Below, piece by piece: positions 11,180-22,045 of a stretch of 64,000 nt of DNA. The notes beneath the pieces are model-generated. The model was given only the letters and a program-made list of their open reading frames with translations. It was not told the DNA's origin and searched no databases. The position numbers and the translations under genes are program-made. Origin of the DNA: Owenia fusiformis (lineage: Eukaryota > Annelida > Polychaeta > Sabellida > Oweniidae); contig CAIIXF020000006.1 in the NCBI GenBank assembly GCA_903813345.2, forward strand, positions 38,095,936 to 38,159,935, in the 5' to 3' direction. Each line of letters begins with the position of its first letter. Position 1 is the stretch's first letter.

Positions 11180-11834
11180 GGTATTATTACGCCAAAAGTA
11201 GTGCGAAAATGGCATTTTTACTGCTTGGCATAAAGTTTCTCATCCATTTAAGACATAGTTCAGGTTTCACATCTATTACATGATGGAAATGGCTGATCCA
11301 GACCAATTGTGTTTGTTTCATGGTGAAGCAGAGCTATCAGAGAATGTCAGAAAGGTACGTACACTGTGGTTATTCTAAGTTTAGTATCGTGACCTTGACC
11401 TTAGAAAAACATGTGAATTTGGGCGATAATTGGTGAATTGAAAGCGAAAATGGGTCATTTTTTGTAGATTTCCTTTCCCCATCCCTAGCAAAAAATTGAA
11501 GTGATAAACCTACCCTCAATTTTTGATATGTTTGTTGTCTTGGATGGCTCTAGATGATATTTAAGTTTAAAAAAAATTCTATGTCAGGAAATATTTGAAA
11601 AATAAGTGCTTTTTTGGTAGGTTTGGTGCTTTTTTTACCCCAATTTTTTAAGGAATTTGCATGGTTGCTATGGTTACCATGAGATCGCGGTAGCCAAGAC
11701 AACTTGATTTTTGAAGCTTATCTATAAGGTGATGGTTTTGCAAAGTTTGGTGGAAAACGGGTCTAGGATGATACACAGTCATTCGGTCCAGTGTTGCAGA
11801 TAGTAAATCAGCAAATCAATGGTGGAGTCCTACC
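11180..11834 (+). repeat. Right 655-bp LTR-like direct repeat
   Basis: Second copy of 7041-7693 in the same orientation, ending CCTACC and followed by ACAT. It carries the same ATG-bearing leader and GTACGT donor. If the repeats contain a rightward promoter, this copy would read out of the unit into the spacer. Confidence 0.9.
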
Positions 11835-11983
11835 ACATACCTTTATTCACATGGCTACTTTATATTAATGACGTCACATGTCCGTGTGCGAGTGGAATTT
11901 GGGATAAATGAAACATTACACCATAGAGTTGTCATGGTAAAACTTTACAGGCTATACAGGAATATAGTGCCGACATTCAGTTA

Positions 11984-12180
11984 CATTAAAGGCAGAATCA
12001 GATCCAAAGGGGGTGACAAAATTACAAGCAACGTGCATAATTGACCTACCAATCTATTTCTTACAATATCAAATTCAATATCTCCCAAAAGATTCACAAT
12101 ATATTGTAAATTGGTGAAGTTATTAATGATTCAAAGTGCAAAAATGGGTAAACAATTTTTTAATTCTCCTAAATAATAAG
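11984..12180. repeat. Dispersed repeat, copy 1 of 2
   Basis: TTAAAGGCAGAATCAGATC begins a roughly 190-bp block (with TTGACCTACCAAT, TTTCTTACAAT, ATATCTCCCAAAAGAT) that recurs in the same orientation at 49647-49845. The following 12440-13010 contains further inverted matches (ATACTGGACGCAGATCTCC against its complement near 12940), so this may be one end of a decayed element of about 1 kb. Confidence 0.65.
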
Positions 12181-12439
12181 AATGGTAACCATTCTTATAG
12201 AAAAATAATACATTATAGTAAAAACATTTCGTTTTCCTTGAATAACGTATGCACTTTTGTGATTTTTAGAAAATAGACATTACAAGGAATGACATGAGCC
12301 AAAAATATTCTAAAATTGAAAAAATTTTTTGTTTAGCCTGCTCGCTATCTCTGATTCTCTCTTTAACTTTCATACAAATTACAAATGCTTCTCTATCTCT
12401 GTAATACTCAAAGATATAGCAATCTGAAATTCAGGGGTA

Positions 12440-13010
12440 TAAATGCGCCAAGTATTTTCTATTTATGTCTGGTTCAAACAGAGATACTGGACGCAGATCT
12501 CCTTTTTATCCAGAGACATTTCATTGACAACATTTCAAATATTCTTGTGTATGGAATAACCATACAGTTTCCACTAGGCTTATTTTGCTTTTAAATTATC
12601 GAAAATATAAAAATGACAAAATTTAAAGAAATGCCCGGTGAAATTAAAATGGAGGCTGTATTTTCAGTTTATACACAAGAAAATGGAATATCTTGTCAAT
12701 GAAATGGTAAATAAAAAGCAATGTTACTCGATTCGTGTATTTCATTAAAAATTCATCAAATTATGTGCTGGTAGCCACACATTACATAAAAACAAGATGG
12801 ACAGATGTCTTTATTGGATAATTGGATGTCACCCAATGTGCTTGGCATATAATGAGCTGATTTAGGTAACAACACACTGTACAACGATCACAGGCTACCG
12901 AGTAAATTACACTTAACTTTCTCTGGATCAAAAATGGAGGTCTACGTCCAGTATTTCCATTTGTACCAGACGAAAATACTGGCCGCGTTTCTATCCCCTA
13001 AATTTTTTGT
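12440..13010. mobile_element. Decayed foldback element
   Basis: GAGATACTGGACGCAGATCT (about 12480) and the following TTTTTATCCAGAGA recur inverted at 12918-12965. Outer parts (AATACTGG..CGC..TATCCCCTAAA near 13000 against GGGGTATAAATGCGCCAAGTATT near 12433) also pair. There is no coding capacity. Confidence 0.5.
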
Positions 13011-13319
13011 AATAACCTACGTGAGCCTTTAACTATACTGTGTTATGTTTCATTATATGTGTTTACAGTTGAACATACAATGTCTATTATTTGTAATATG
13101 TATTGTAATGTGCATGTGTTGATTTAATATGTACAAAGAGACAATTTTTCTAAATGTATTAATTAAAAATAAATTGTTAAACAAACAAATATTAGGAATA
13201 TCATTTCGGCTTACATGTCTCAACTTTTGATATTGTGATTACAGTTAAATAAATTTATTACCACTTTTAAACATATCGTTCACTTTTTTTACTGTTCATA
13301 CACGGTGCCCATGTCAAGC

Positions 13320-13995
13320 TGCGCGCCTACTTAGGCGCGTAGTTTGTTTCGATCACAAACTGCGTGTGAGGATGCCCAACTGTTCTGGGCTACCAAAGTG
13401 TTCTGACTCTTGCCCAACTGTTCTGACAACCCAAGTGTTCCAAGATAGCTTATTTTATCATATCTTATAATCTAAAAGAGAGGGTTCAAAAAATAAAATG
13501 TTGCTGGAAAAATAATAGGATAAAAAAATCGAGTCCGAAAATGTTGGCTCGTTGAAAGTTTTGACCCAATTTTTAAAAAAATTGACTCAATTTTTAAAAT
13601 AGAGGCACATTTGTTCTTAAGGCCCATTTTCCAAAAACAAGATATGTTCCTGAAATTGAGACCAAGCCTAATTATATTGATATATTCTATCTAAATATTA
13701 TATTGCTCAGGACTGTCCCATGCTACAAAAGTAGAACAACCGGGGGTTGTACATTCCACAATGGGTATCCTGTCAGTTTATTTGAATAAATGAAAAGCCT
13801 TTTTAGAACGAGGCAGCCACATTATAAGTGGTTTCATTAGCTTAATTTAAACAGTCATCTCTGTAGAAACCTAAAATTGATATTAGAAATTGAAAATCAC
13901 CATTTCGAGTGTATTTGATAAAATAAGTAAACCCAGAATACTTGGGCCAAGTCAGAATACTTGCTGGGTAGCCCAGAACACTTGGAGATTCACAT
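13320..13995. mobile_element. Foldback element with CCAAGTGTTCTGGGCTACC arms
   Basis: The left arm (13371-13442) contains GTTCTGGGCTACC and CCAAGTGTTC. The right arm (13930-13991) contains the inverse, GGTAGCCCAGAACACTTGG. The arms are about 65 bp and the interior is AT-rich without coding capacity. A short GC dyad (GCGCGCCTACTTAGGCGCG, 13321-13339) borders the left side. Confidence 0.65.
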
Positions 13996-15021
13996 GCGTG
14001 CCTAACAACATTGCATCATTCAAGTTGGAGTCTGTATTTTTAAACGTAATTTGAAGGTATTTAGATTGCATTGCTTTCTTGTTTAATGCGTTCATTCTGT
14101 GGCGAATATATTAATCTTGCAAAAACTATGTGCAAATGAATCTAAGTTTTAAAACATAAGCAGATTAATGGCATTTTCATCACCGATTTAACGGGAATTT
14201 ATACATAAATCGATCTTGCACTTTAAACGTAAATGACAAATAATAAGTTCAGGCAACTCTTTGGAATCCCTAATGTGTACATGTAATGAAAAGCATTTTA
14301 CCAAATGGAAACTTGTTTTTAATAGAATTGTACGCCAGTAAACATACAATGTAGTATACTACAGTTTCATAACGCAACATCAAAAAACAAATAGCATGAT
14401 GACATTGTGACAAAGGGCATTATCATATCATGGTCTTAAAAATAAATATTTACGGGAAAAATTTTCTGCAAGGGTGTAAAGAATGTATATTAAAAATGAA
14501 CAGTGATACTGCCTGACTGCAGTTATTTTGTTGTGTGTGCCGTCAAGGATGCTGTATCAAATTATATGACTGTCATTACTTATAGAAAACAGTACTTACG
14601 AAAAAATCATAATGAGAGAGCTTCCACACCCATATAAAAAAAATTAAATATTATAATCATAGTGCAAACTATGTGCTATACGTGTAGCCAAAAAGGTAGG
14701 GCACTTCAAGTCATCGGAAGTTTGAAAAATTATTCAAATTTAACATCTTTCATTTAAGTTTACCAGGGCTGTTAATATTACTAGGAGAAAAATTGGGGGA
14801 ATATGGCACATGCCCGAGGTGCAGCGTGCAGCCAAAATTCATCAATGTAATAACTAACTGTCAGGATATCATTATGTGCTGATACATTATACCAGTAAAA
14901 AATGTTCGTTTACCCTAATGGTGTATTTCGTTATCGTACATCTAAATATTGAACGCTTTCCCAGAAGATTAAATTTTCAATGAAATAATAGGCTACACAA
15001 CATCAAGTACAGAATATATAC

Positions 15022-15160
15022 CAAGTATTCCATTCTAGTGAGGTGAATACATGTTCATCTTTCCCTCAGTATATTTCCCGCAGCCCGAAGGGCAAGGGAA
15101 ATATACCTGAGGGAAAGATGAACATGTATTCACCGAAAATAGACTGGAATATTTTATTTA
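15022..15160. repeat. Long near-perfect hairpin
   Basis: GGTGAATACATGTTCATCTT and the following TCCCTCAGTATATTTCCC (from 15042) pair with the inverse ending GTATTCACC at 15134, around the loop GCAGCCCGAAGGGCAA. The stem is about 40 bp with one or two mismatches, and weaker pairing extends outward. It is probably a tiny foldback MITE. Confidence 0.8.
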
Positions 15161-15254
15161 TTATATAATTTGAATCTTCTACAAATTAGGCGTCTTCAAA
15201 CCATTCAATACATTATTAGATACGAATACATGTGTCACATATCACTGGGGGGTA

Positions 15255-15555
15255 TCGTGATGCAACAACACCGTGTTGTTGCATCAGGATGGCCTACCTT
15301 CCGGTGATTGATTTTCGTAAGATATTTTGTTTTCTCAATTTAAACCCTTTTCTAAGACGAGTTTATCAATAATGCATATACGTGCAGTTAGTACACGATC
15401 TATATTTTAAATACCTGTCATTTGTATACATGAAGTATCATCGAGAAGCGATTAATTCACGGTTTTAGTTCCTCACTATTGATGCAACAACACCAAACCG
15501 AAGATGCAAAAACACCCATCTAGATTTGAGCAATGATGCAACAACACCAATGTAT
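15255..15555. repeat. Cluster of GATGCAACAACACC motifs
   Basis: A palindrome TGATGCAACAACAC-C-GTGTTGTTGCATCA (split here into its two 14-nt arms) lies at about 15257-15286. Further copies of GATGCAACAACACC occur near 15480 and 15535, and a variant near 15503. No gene is present. These could be transposon sub-terminal repeats or protein-binding sites. Confidence 0.5.
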
Positions 15556-15749
15556 CTCATATTGTTAAACCATAATGTAATAGGATTTAGGTCCCAAAAG
15601 GGTAAATTGAGAGCGATACACTAATCCCAGGGGTCGAAAAATTATATTGGACATTCATATTACATTGTACATCTTAAAAAACGTGTCGCTTCGTTTTATA
15701 CTCTTTTATACCTAGGTGAACCTTTTCTGAAGTTAATGCATCTATCAAA

Positions 15750-16630
15750 TATACACATTTCTAAAAGTTTGTCAACCTTAGCACCCCCCCCCCCCCCCCC
15801 ATTGAACTACGTGTTCAAACCTCTTTATATTTGAATTTTCATTTACATAACCTTCGAGGAAAATACTTATGATATTGATGGAAATGTAAATTGACTGTAT
15901 TTCCTATGCCTACAAATTTTACAAATTTTTTCCTCAATTACAATAGGTTGAAAATTGATGATAAATCTAATGAATTTTGGAAAATCGACATTCCCATGTA
16001 AACCAATGGGAAATGGTTCTGTAGGTTTGCCGCAAGTCATATGACAGAATATTCATTCATCCGAGTTCTTGTAAAAAATAAAAGTTAGGTAGTCCATTTA
16101 ATTTGCTAACTTTATTGAATAATAAAATTGATACGTTTCTTCAGGTTTCAAAAAGTTAGAGATCTTCAAAGTCAAAATTATTATTCGAAAAACTACCCCC
16201 ATTGAAATAACACATGAGGCGAAAATGATTTTCAAAAATGACTTTTAAGCTCTTTAACTTTATTAGTATTCAAATAGTAAGCTGAACAATCAGCGTACAA
16301 AAAGTTAGATAATTCAATTTTCGATATAAAAATATTTTTTGGTGAATCCTTTACTGGATAGATATCCTGAAATCAGATTTCCCCCGAACACATCATTTCC
16401 CATTGGTTTACATAGGAATGACGATTTTCGCAAATTCATCAAAATTATCAATTTTCTACCTTTATTGTAATTGAGGGGAAATTTTGGAGAATTTGGAGGC
16501 ATTGGAAATGAAGTCAAGTTACATTTCAATCATGTATCTTCCTCACAGGTCAAAGAATAAAAATTCAAATATAAATATGTAATTCAATGAGGGAACTAAG
16601 GTTGCCAAACATTTGGAGGGGAGTGTGCAA
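15750..16630. mobile_element. Foldback element with arms of about 300 bp
   Basis: The left arm (15761-16060) and right arm (16360-16616) are imperfect inverted copies. AGTTTGTCAACCTTAG pairs with CTAAGGTTGCCAAACAT, and CCCATGTAAACCAATGGG pairs with its inverse near 16398. A run of 18 C lies at 15786. The centre near 16200 has AAAAAGTTAGA sequences. Nothing recognisable is encoded. Confidence 0.7.
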
Positions 16631-16739
16631 CACAAAAATGACAGACATCTGTTGACTTTCCATAATTATATTAGTTCTTTGTAAATAAAATCAGACCAAA
16701 ATCAGAAATATTTATTTGACAAAAGCATGAAAAGTGTTA

Positions 16740-19700
16740 ACTAATCAAACTATGTCTGGTACAACCGTGACAACGATAAAAATTTAACACATTTTGTAAC
16801 AACAGATACAATATATAACAATGTAACAATGTATGGTGGAACCGCAACAGTATTTACATTGTCTGCTGGTACAATCGTGTCAATGATAAAAACTGTAACA
16901 CATTTTGTAACAACAGATATAATATTTAATAATGCCAGTATGTCTGGTACAACCGTGGCAATAATAAAAATGTAGCACGTTTTAAAAATTAATACCCTGT
17001 TCAAGAATGTAACAATGTCTGGTACAACCGTGACAGTATTAAAAATGTACCACGTTTTTAACAATATATAAAATGTAAACGAATGCAACAATGTCTGTCG
17101 CAAACGTGACAAGGATAAAAAATGAACACATTTTGTTACAACAGATAAGATGTTCAATAATATATCATTGTCTGGTACAACAGTGACAGTGATTAAAACT
17201 GTAACAGATTTTGTAACAACAGATACCATGTTCAATAATATATCGTTGTCTGGTACAATCGTGTCAATGATAAAAACTGTAACACATTTTGTAACAACAC
17301 TTACAATTTTTAATAATCAAACTATGTCTGGTACAACCGTGACAACAATAAAAATGTAACACATTTTGTAACAACAGATACAATATATAACAATGTAACA
17401 ATGTATGGTGGAACTGCAACAGTATTTACATTGTCTGCTGGTACAATTGTGTCAATGATAAAAACTGTAACACATTTTGTAACAACAGATATAATATTTA
17501 ATAATGCAAGTATGTCTGGTACAACCGTGGCAATAATAAAAATGTAACACGTTTTAAAAATAAATACCCTGTTCAAGAATGTAACAATATCTGGTACAAC
17601 CGTGACAGTATTAAAAATGTAACACTTTTTAACAATATATAAAATGTAAACTAATGCAACAATGTCTGTTACAAACGTGACAAGGATAAAAACTGAACAC
17701 ATTTTGTTACAACAGATAAGATGTTCAATAATATATCATTGTCTGGCACAACCGTGACAGTGATTAAAACTGTAACAACAGATACCATGTTCAATAATAT
17801 ATCATTGTCTGGTACGATCGTGTCAATGAAAAAAAAACTGTAACACATTTTGGAACAACACTTACAATTTTTAATAATCAAACTATGTCTGGTACAACCG
17901 TGACAACGATAAAAATGTAACACATTTTGTAACAACAGATACAATATATAACAATGTAACAATGTCTGGTAGAACTGCGACAATATATAACAATGTAACA
18001 ATGTCTGGTAGAACCGCGACAATTTATGACAATGTAACAATGTCTGGTACAACCGGGACAATATATAACAATTTAACAATGTCTGGTAGAACCGGGACAA
18101 TATATAACAATATAACAATGTCTGGTACAACCGGGACAATATATAACAGTGTAACAATGTCTGGTACAACCGGGACAATGTATAACAGTGTAACAATGTC
18201 TGGTAGAAGCAGGACAATATATAACAATATAACAATGTCTGGTACAACCGGGACAATGTATAACAGTGTAACAATGTCTGGTACAACCGGGACAATATAT
18301 AACAGTGTAACAATGTCTGGTACAACCGGGACAATGTATAACAGTGTAACAATGTCTGGTAGTACCGGGACAATATATAACAGTGTAACAATGTCTGGTA
18401 CAACCGGGACAATGTATAACAGTGTAACAATGTCTGGTAGAACCGGGACAATATATAACAATATAACAATGTCTGGTACAACCGGGACAATGTATAACAG
18501 TGTAACAATGTCTGGTACAACCGGGAAAATGTATAACAGTGTAACAATGTCTGGTACAACCGGGACAATGTATAACAGTGTAACAATGTCTGGTACAACC
18601 GGGACAATGTATAACAGTGTAACAATGTCTGGTACAACAGATACAATATATAACAATATAACAATGTCTGGTACAACCAGGACAATGTATAACAGTGTAA
18701 CAATGTCTGGTAGAACCGGGACAATATATAACAATATAACAATGTCTGGTACAACCGGGACAATGTATAACAGTGTAACAATGTCTGGTACAACCGGGAA
18801 AATGTATAACAGTGTAACAATGTCTGGTACAACCGGGACAATGTATAACAGTGTAACAATGTCTGGTACAACCGGGACAATGTATAACAGTGTAACAATG
18901 TCTGGTACAACCGGGACAATGTATAACAGTGTAACAATGTCTGGTAGAACCGGGACAATGTATAACAGTGTAACAATGTCTGGTACAACCGTGACAATGT
19001 ATAACAGTGTAACAATGTCTGGTAGAACCAGGACAATATATAACAATATAACAATGTCTGGTACAACCGGGACAATGTATAACAGTGTAACAATGTCTGG
19101 TACAACCGGGACAATGTATAACAGTGTAACAATGTCTGGTACAACCGTGACAATGTATAACAGTGTAACAATGTCTGGTAGAACTAGGACAATATATAAC
19201 AATATAACAATGTCTGGTACAACCAGGACAATGTATAACAGTGTAACAATGTCTGGTACAACCGGGACAATGTATAACAGTGTAACAATGTCTGGTAGAA
19301 GCAGGACAATATATAACAATATAACAATGTCTGGTACAACCGGGACAATGTATAACAGTGTAACAATGTCTGTTACAACCGTGACAATGTATAACAGTGT
19401 AACAATGTCTGGTACAACCGTGACAATGTATAACAGTGTAACAATGTCTGGTACAACCGGGACAATGTATAACAGTGTAACAATGTCTGGTAGAAGCAGG
19501 ACAATATATCACAATATAACAATGTCTGGTACAACCCGGACAATGTATAACAGTGTAACAATGTCTGGTACAACCGTGACAATGTATAACAGTGTAACAA
19601 TGTCTGGTAGAAGCAGGACAATATATAACAATATAACAATGTCTGGTACAACAGGGACAATGTATAACAGTGTAACAATGTCTGGTACAACCGTGACAAT

Positions 19701-20033
19701 GTATAACAGTGTAACAATGTCTGGTACAACCGTGACAATGTATAACAGTGTAACAATGTCTGGTACAACCGGGACAATGTATAACAGTGTAACAATGTCT
19801 GGTAGAAGCAGGACAATATATAACAATATAACAATGTCTGGTACAACCAGGACAATGTATAACAGTGTCACAATGTCTGGTACAACCGTGACAATGTATA
19901 ACAGTGTAACAATGTCTGGTACAACCGGGACAATGTTATTTATGTAAAAATATAACATGCCACGGTTGCGCCAGATTCCTGCAGGTTTCGCTAACATTGC
20001 CACGGTTGTACCAGAAAGAAACCTGCATTTGAT
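16740..20033. repeat. Right arm of the satellite palindrome (39-bp satellite, inverted)
   Basis: Inverted counterpart of 2024-5520. The inner edge (16742-17949) consists of longer AACAGATA/TTTTGTAAC-type units arranged as a duplicated block of about 565 bp (copies start near 16745 and 17318, with a third start near 17878). From 17950 to 19935 about 51 units of 39 bp follow, core AACAATGTCTGGTACAACCG then GGACAATGTATAACAGTGT. Variant units (GGTAGAAGCAGGACAATATA) recur every few monomers. The outer edge (19936-20033) repeats, inverted, the unique border of the left arm (GATTCCTGCAGG, TTTCGCTAACATTGCCACGG, CCTGCATTTGA). Confidence 0.93.
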
Positions 20034-20376
20034 TGTATATGTGCAAGATCGTTCATTCTCAACTCGCTTTGATTATGTTTCTTTACCTCGTGGACATAGT
20101 AGAGCTATTGTATAGGTCTATTAAAAAAATCAAAAGAACAACCACAACTGTCAAAATTTAACGAAACTTGAGCATTCAACAATCAGCACAAGCATTGAAA
20201 CCTGACTTGAACCTAACCAAACCCATCTGGCCCAATTATCTAAGATCCTAGATCTACGACATTTCAGAATCAGGGAGTAGATAACTAGGCCAGACGAGTT
20301 TGGTAACGTGAACCCAGGCAGCCAATCAGTTTCAGAAGCTTTTGATTCCTTTTTGAATTCCCAAACATCCAGTTCA
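20034..20376. other. Intron 1 segment without recognised gene
   Basis: About 340 bp between the palindrome's outer edge and a foldback element. No coding exon or repeat was recognised. Confidence 0.5.
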
Positions 20377-20617
20377 TACAGTTGGGGACATAAATAAATG
20401 ACAGGTGGATTTGCTGAAGTGAGGATTTCCCATATTAAAAATAAGAAAATTTACAAGAGGCCATACATCAGTGGATGAGATTATACAAAATGTAAAATAT
20501 ACAAATTTTAAGGGATATGTATCTCGACAATATTGGAAATTATGGGCTTTCAGACCACCATAATTAGGAAATGGTGATCGAAAATCGACCTGTCATTTAT
20601 TTTTGTCCCCAACTGTA
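20377..20617. mobile_element. MITE with TACAGTTGGGGACA ends
   Basis: TACAGTTGGGGACATAAATA and the following AATGACAGGT at the left recur inverted at the right (20585-20617), giving terminal repeats of about 33 bp with TA at the borders. This suits a Tc1/mariner or pogo-type non-autonomous element. It lies in myotrophin intron 1. Confidence 0.75.
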
Positions 20618-20949
20618 ATTCATTTCTGCGTAACTGTACAATCATTCAATGGACACCAACGAATTCACTATCAATCAGTTATTTTTGCATCAACTTTACT
20701 TGAGTGTGACCAAACCTAAAACTTACTCTTCCTAACCGACTGAGACAGGCGTGTTCAGTCTAACCTAAAACAGTGCATATTGAGAGTGGTTTCATGATAT
20801 GCTCCAATAGATATTAAACCCCTTATCTACTTATGGTCACTACCATGTACACACTATTATAAATAGATATACAATCTGTCCTGTTGATCATTTTTATTTT
20901 TCATTTTTGATATTTATTGTAAAATAAAATTTGAATCTTTTTGGCCTAC

Positions 20950-21018
20950 CTCTCCAATGTGGTTTTTGACGGCATCAATGTCTCCATTTTCACATGCCCA
21001 TTTCAATGACTCTGCCAT
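20950..21018 (-). CDS. MTPN: Myotrophin-like protein, coding exon 1
   Basis: On the minus strand, ATG at 21018 opens 23 codons beginning MAESLKWACENGDIDAVKNH and ending IGE. It stops at a GTAGGC donor (20944-20949) in phase 0, which matches exon 2 at 340-456. Vertebrate myotrophin starts with a similar segment (WALKNGDLDEVKDYV) ending at the equivalent exon junction. The W-A-x-x-N-G-D-[IL]-D-x-V-K pattern is the first, incomplete ankyrin repeat. The intron to exon 2 is about 20.5 kb and contains the satellite palindrome and the transposase cassette. The 5' untranslated region probably continues right from 21019. Confidence 0.85.
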
Positions 21019-21580
21019 TATTAATATCCACGTTGTTTTACTGGCCCCGGATCAAGTAAAGGACTGCTATGTAATAGAGCTTAATAGAACTGTTCACAAA
21101 ACTTTTCTGGGCGTGCAAATGACAGTATAAAATTGCTTCCGGGTTTTGAAAGCATGGCTCTGATTGGTTTATTAAAAAGTTACTGACCAATCACAGATTA
21201 TTTTACAAAAATGTTCGGAACGTCTTCTCCAGAAAAGAAAAACAGTAGTCTATTTTTTTGGACAAATGATGTTATATGTACGAAAATAGAAAAGTGATCT
21301 TAAAATTGGTGAGTAAATTTATGGACTAATTACGTAATGAAACTCGAAACATACTCTCCATCTTTTTTATCACATACTTGAAACCTATTATCACCCAATG
21401 AAACCCTGAATGTTTTTCTCTCCCATGGTCTCACCATTGCCTGTTTCCATGACATCTTAGTCTTGCATCATTGAGCACAGAGGTTAGTTCTAAAGAAACC
21501 TTTGAATAGTTGAGAAAGTTTGAGTAATTATTTCACTGTTCAATGGCCCAATCCACAGCACGGAGGCTGCCCCAACTACC

Positions 21581-21685
21581 CCCATAAATGTGGGGTCGAA
21601 TTGGCGTTTTTTCTTATTTTTTATAATATTTTAGTGCCAATACTCCATATAAGAAAAAACGCCAATTCGACCCCACATTTATGGG
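21581..21685. repeat. Perfect 36-bp hairpin
   Basis: The arm 21581-21616 (CCCATAAATGTGGGGTCGAA then TTGGCGTTTTTTCTTA) is repeated exactly inverted at 21650-21685 around a 33-nt loop. It is probably a very short foldback or MITE remnant. Perfect arms suggest recent origin or gene conversion. Confidence 0.9.
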
Positions 21686-21721
21686 AGAAGCCCCAACTTG
21701 GGTTATTATAATCAGTATAAC

Positions 21722-21894
21722 GTCATGGGCGTAGCGGGAACAAGAGTTGATTGAATCAAAAAACGAACATTTGGGGGGGGGGGTCTGGAGGTTCTCCCCC
21801 AGGAAAATTTTGAAATTTGGTTGTATTTGGAGCGAATTTGCAACCATCTGGTACGCCTGTGCGTACCCAGCGTACCGGGCGCTACGCCCATGAC
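21722..21894. mobile_element. 173-bp MITE with GTCATGGGCGTAGCG ends
   Basis: GTCATGGGCGTAGCG (21722-21736) and its exact inverse (21880-21894) bound a 173-bp segment containing a G-run and several GCGTACC/GTACGC dyads. It has no coding capacity. The superfamily is undetermined. Confidence 0.7.
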
Positions 21895-22045
21895 TGTACA
21901 CTGTGTAACAAGATAATCCAGTGAAATCACAAGAAAAATATGAAGGCCATACATGGGGCAATATATGGAGAAAACCTGCCCTGTTGATTGTTGATTGTCA
22001 CGCATTTGCTAGAAAAATAGAAATCACGCATCAATTTAGCGTGTA

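Larger units (their letters stand above)
7041..11834. mobile_element. LTR-like bounded unit with His-Cys endonuclease and Mutator-like transposase
   Basis: A 4794-bp unit begins and ends with near-identical direct repeats (7041-7693 and 11180-11834), each bounded by GGTA...TACC. ACAT occurs immediately outside both outer ends (7037-7040 and 11835-11838). The sequences at the inner repeat edges do not match, so the whole block looks inserted once with a 4-bp target duplication. Inside, the endonuclease gene (plus) and transposase gene (minus) converge on a strong hairpin at 8543-8609. There is no reverse transcriptase, gag or integrase. The repeats differ by only a few substitutions and indels, which implies recent insertion. 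It sits in the spacer of the satellite palindrome in the myotrophin intron. The architecture is visible; that it moves as one unit is inference. Confidence 0.75.

Noticed and set aside
7041-11834. Ordinary LTR retrotransposon
   Set aside because: The repeats look like LTRs, but there is no gag, protease, reverse transcriptase or integrase and no clear primer-binding site or polypurine tract; the internal genes are a nuclease and a DDE transposase.
2118-19935. CRISPR-like regular repetition
   Set aside because: Units are contiguous tandem monomers without unique spacers, in a eukaryotic intron; no cas genes.
17669-20003. Open frames of 661, 500, 479 and 431 codons
   Set aside because: Same satellite in the inverted arm, open in frames on both strands; no non-repeat domain and no gene structure.
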